Position numbers and translations under genes: made by a program
Notes under the pieces: generated by a model
The model's input: the letters and a program-made list of their open reading frames with translations, nothing else
What the model was told of the DNA's origin: nothing
The model's database searches: none
Part shown: positions 63,014 to 64,000 of the stretch, piece by piece
Layout: every line of letters starts with the position of its first letter
Numbering within the stretch: the first letter of the stretch is position 1
Assembly: GCA_025054935.1 (NCBI GenBank)
Contig: JANWZD010000010.1
Span: forward strand, 1 to 64,000
Direction of reading: 5' to 3'
Length of the DNA stretch: 64,000 bases
Source of the DNA: Dehalococcoidia bacterium
GTDB lineage: Bacteria; Chloroflexota; Dehalococcoidia; SpSt-223

Positions 63014-64000
63014 TGATGGGCCATGGCCTCCGCGGACGGGGGCCAATGGCGGGAGGGCGTCCTGAGCGGCTTGGCCTTCCCAAAGCCTTGCCTCGCTCCC
63101 TGCGATTTCTCCGTCCCTACTGGCGATCAACTCTGGTCGCCTTTGGCGGGCTTGTCCTTGTCACCGTGACAACGCTCGCCAGCCCGCAGCTGGTGCGGCT
63201 GGCGATCGACCGCGGGCTGGAGCCCCGCGACCTGACGTTGCTCCTCCTTACAACCGGCGGTATGCTCGCCATCGCGCTCATCCGCGGCGCGGCGAGTTTC
63301 GCCCAGACTTACGGCTCTGAACGCGCTGCACAGGGGCTCGCCTACGAACTGCGCGACGCGCTGTTCACCCACATCCAGCGCCAGAGCTTCAGCTTCTACG
63401 ACTCGATCCAGACCGGCCAGCTGCTCACCCGGATCACGAGCGATGTCGAACAGGTCCGTCTCTTTGCGAGCGCCGGCCTTCTCCAAGCGATCAGCGCGGT
63501 GACGCTCTTACTTGGGAGCGTCGCCGTGCTCGTTGCGCTGAACTGGAAGCTCGCTATCCTTGCCCTGCTGCCCATCCCGCTTGTTCTCCTCCTTGTCTTC
63601 GGGTTTCTGGCCAAAGCCGGCCCCCTCTTTGGACAGCTGCAGCAGAAGGTCGGCGAACTGAATTCCATCCTCCAAGAGAACATTGCCGGTGTTCGGGTCG
63701 TCCGCGCGTTCACGCGCGAGCGCGTCGAAGAGGCGAGGTTCGGCGCGCGCAATCGCGAGTTGCTAGAGACCTCGCTGCGCACGCTGCACATGATCTCCCT
63801 CAACTTCCCTCTCGTCTTCTTCCTCGGCAACCTCGGCGGGGTTCTCGTCGTGCTTGTCGGCGGCATCGACGTCATCAATGGCGCTCTCACCATCGGAGAA
63901 CTGATCGCGTTCAACAGCTATCTCGCTTTTCTGCTCTTCCCCGTCCTCTCACTCGGCTTCCTGTCGATCGCCGCGGCGCGCGCCGATGCGTCGGCGGTTC
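63010..64000 (+). CDS. ABC exporter, MsbA/LmrA-like (partial)
   Basis: Truncated by the right edge after about 330 codons; only the membrane domain is present. Helices from about 39 on: LVAFGGLVLVTVTTLASPQL, then LLLLTTGGMLAIALIRGAAS. The intracellular loop LFTHIQRQSFSFYDSIQTGQ, followed by LLTRITSDVEQVR, is the exporter signature, with LQENIAGVRVVRAFTRERVE later. The ATPase domain should follow outside the window. Three successive ATG codons (63010, 63013, 63016) could serve; the first overlaps the upstream stop. Substrate unknown. Confidence 0.9.
   Translation, partial: MMMGHGLRGRGPMAGGRPERLGLPKALPRSLRFLRPYWRSTLVAFGGLVLVTVTTLASPQLVRLAIDRGLEPRDLTLLLLTTGGMLAIALIRGAASFAQTYGSERAAQGLAYELRDALFTHIQRQSFSFYDSIQTGQLLTRITSDVEQVRLFASAGLLQAISAVTLLLGSVAVLVALNWKLAILALLPIPLVLLLVFGFLAKAGPLFGQLQQKVGELNSILQENIAGVRVVRAFTRERVEEARFGARNRELLETSLRTLHMISLNFPLVFFLGNLGGVLVVLVGGIDVINGALTIGELIAFNSYLAFLLFPVLSLGFLSIAAARADASAV

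Overview
This is a GC-rich (roughly 65% by eye), densely packed bacterial chromosome segment. It has short intergenic gaps, many 1-11 nt gene overlaps (ATGA/GTGA/TAATG junctions), frequent GTG/TTG starts and long antisense shadow frames. No insertion sequence, phage gene or CRISPR array was seen. The gene mix points to a free-living aerobic heterotroph, most likely a member of the Chloroflexota: a NurA/HerA pair, two luciferase-like flavin/F420 oxidoreductases, four acyl-CoA dehydrogenase-fold proteins, family-5 solute-binding proteins, a CtaG of the caa3 type and a CydDC-type exporter. The phylum call is an inference from content, not from a marker gene.

Layout. 1-8.8 kb: a catabolic/transport region with a truncated family-5 binding protein, an FAD monooxygenase, an NAD(P)-binding protein, a tightly overlapped leftward operon (split TPP decarboxylase, Asp/Glu-racemase-fold enzyme, enoyl-CoA hydratase), a decayed binding-protein C-terminus, a VOC-family protein and a complete binding lipoprotein. 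8.9-17.2 kb: purA, a glycosyltransferase, a small membrane protein, lepB, then an overlapped cluster nurA - PLP enzyme - HAS-barrel-like protein - herA. 17.2-28.8 kb: two LLM oxidoreductases with a DUF3598-like protein, a copper ATPase carrying a C-terminal cupredoxin, an acyl-CoA-dehydrogenase-fold enzyme, an RraA-like protein, an alpha/beta hydrolase, a second racemase paralogue and an uncharacterised zinc-protein/membrane-protein operon. 28.8-39.4 kb: envelope genes (GT39, a YfhO-flippase fusion, a GT2) and a lone RND pump. 39.7-49.6 kb: split-barrel flavoprotein, proB operon, selB, acyl-CoA dehydrogenases, an HtrA-type protease with an unusual leader, a site-2 protease, tRNA-Ala, tRNA-Leu and a LysR regulator. 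49.6-64 kb: ligA, acyl-CoA dehydrogenase plus a 38-residue membrane peptide, ribB, an IMPase, glgB, CydC/CydD-like exporters, ctaG and a further ABC exporter cut by the right edge.

Regulatory signals are unusually legible for a GC-rich genome. TATACT recurs as a -10 box at eight sites, in front of purA, the GT4 gene, lepB, nurA, a split-barrel flavoprotein, selB, the tRNAs and cydD. Several long inverted repeats sit exactly at promoters or between convergent genes.

Strongest candidates for new biology: (i) a P1B copper ATPase with an added transmembrane helix leading to a complete type-1 copper site; (ii) the nurA-herA operon with an embedded PLP enzyme and a second HAS-barrel-like protein, apparently started by a leaderless message; (iii) a 1394-residue YfhO-flippase fusion; (iv) a promoter followed by two tandem intrinsic terminators ahead of the HtrA-type protease; (v) the split TPP decarboxylase/racemase/hydratase operon of unknown substrate.
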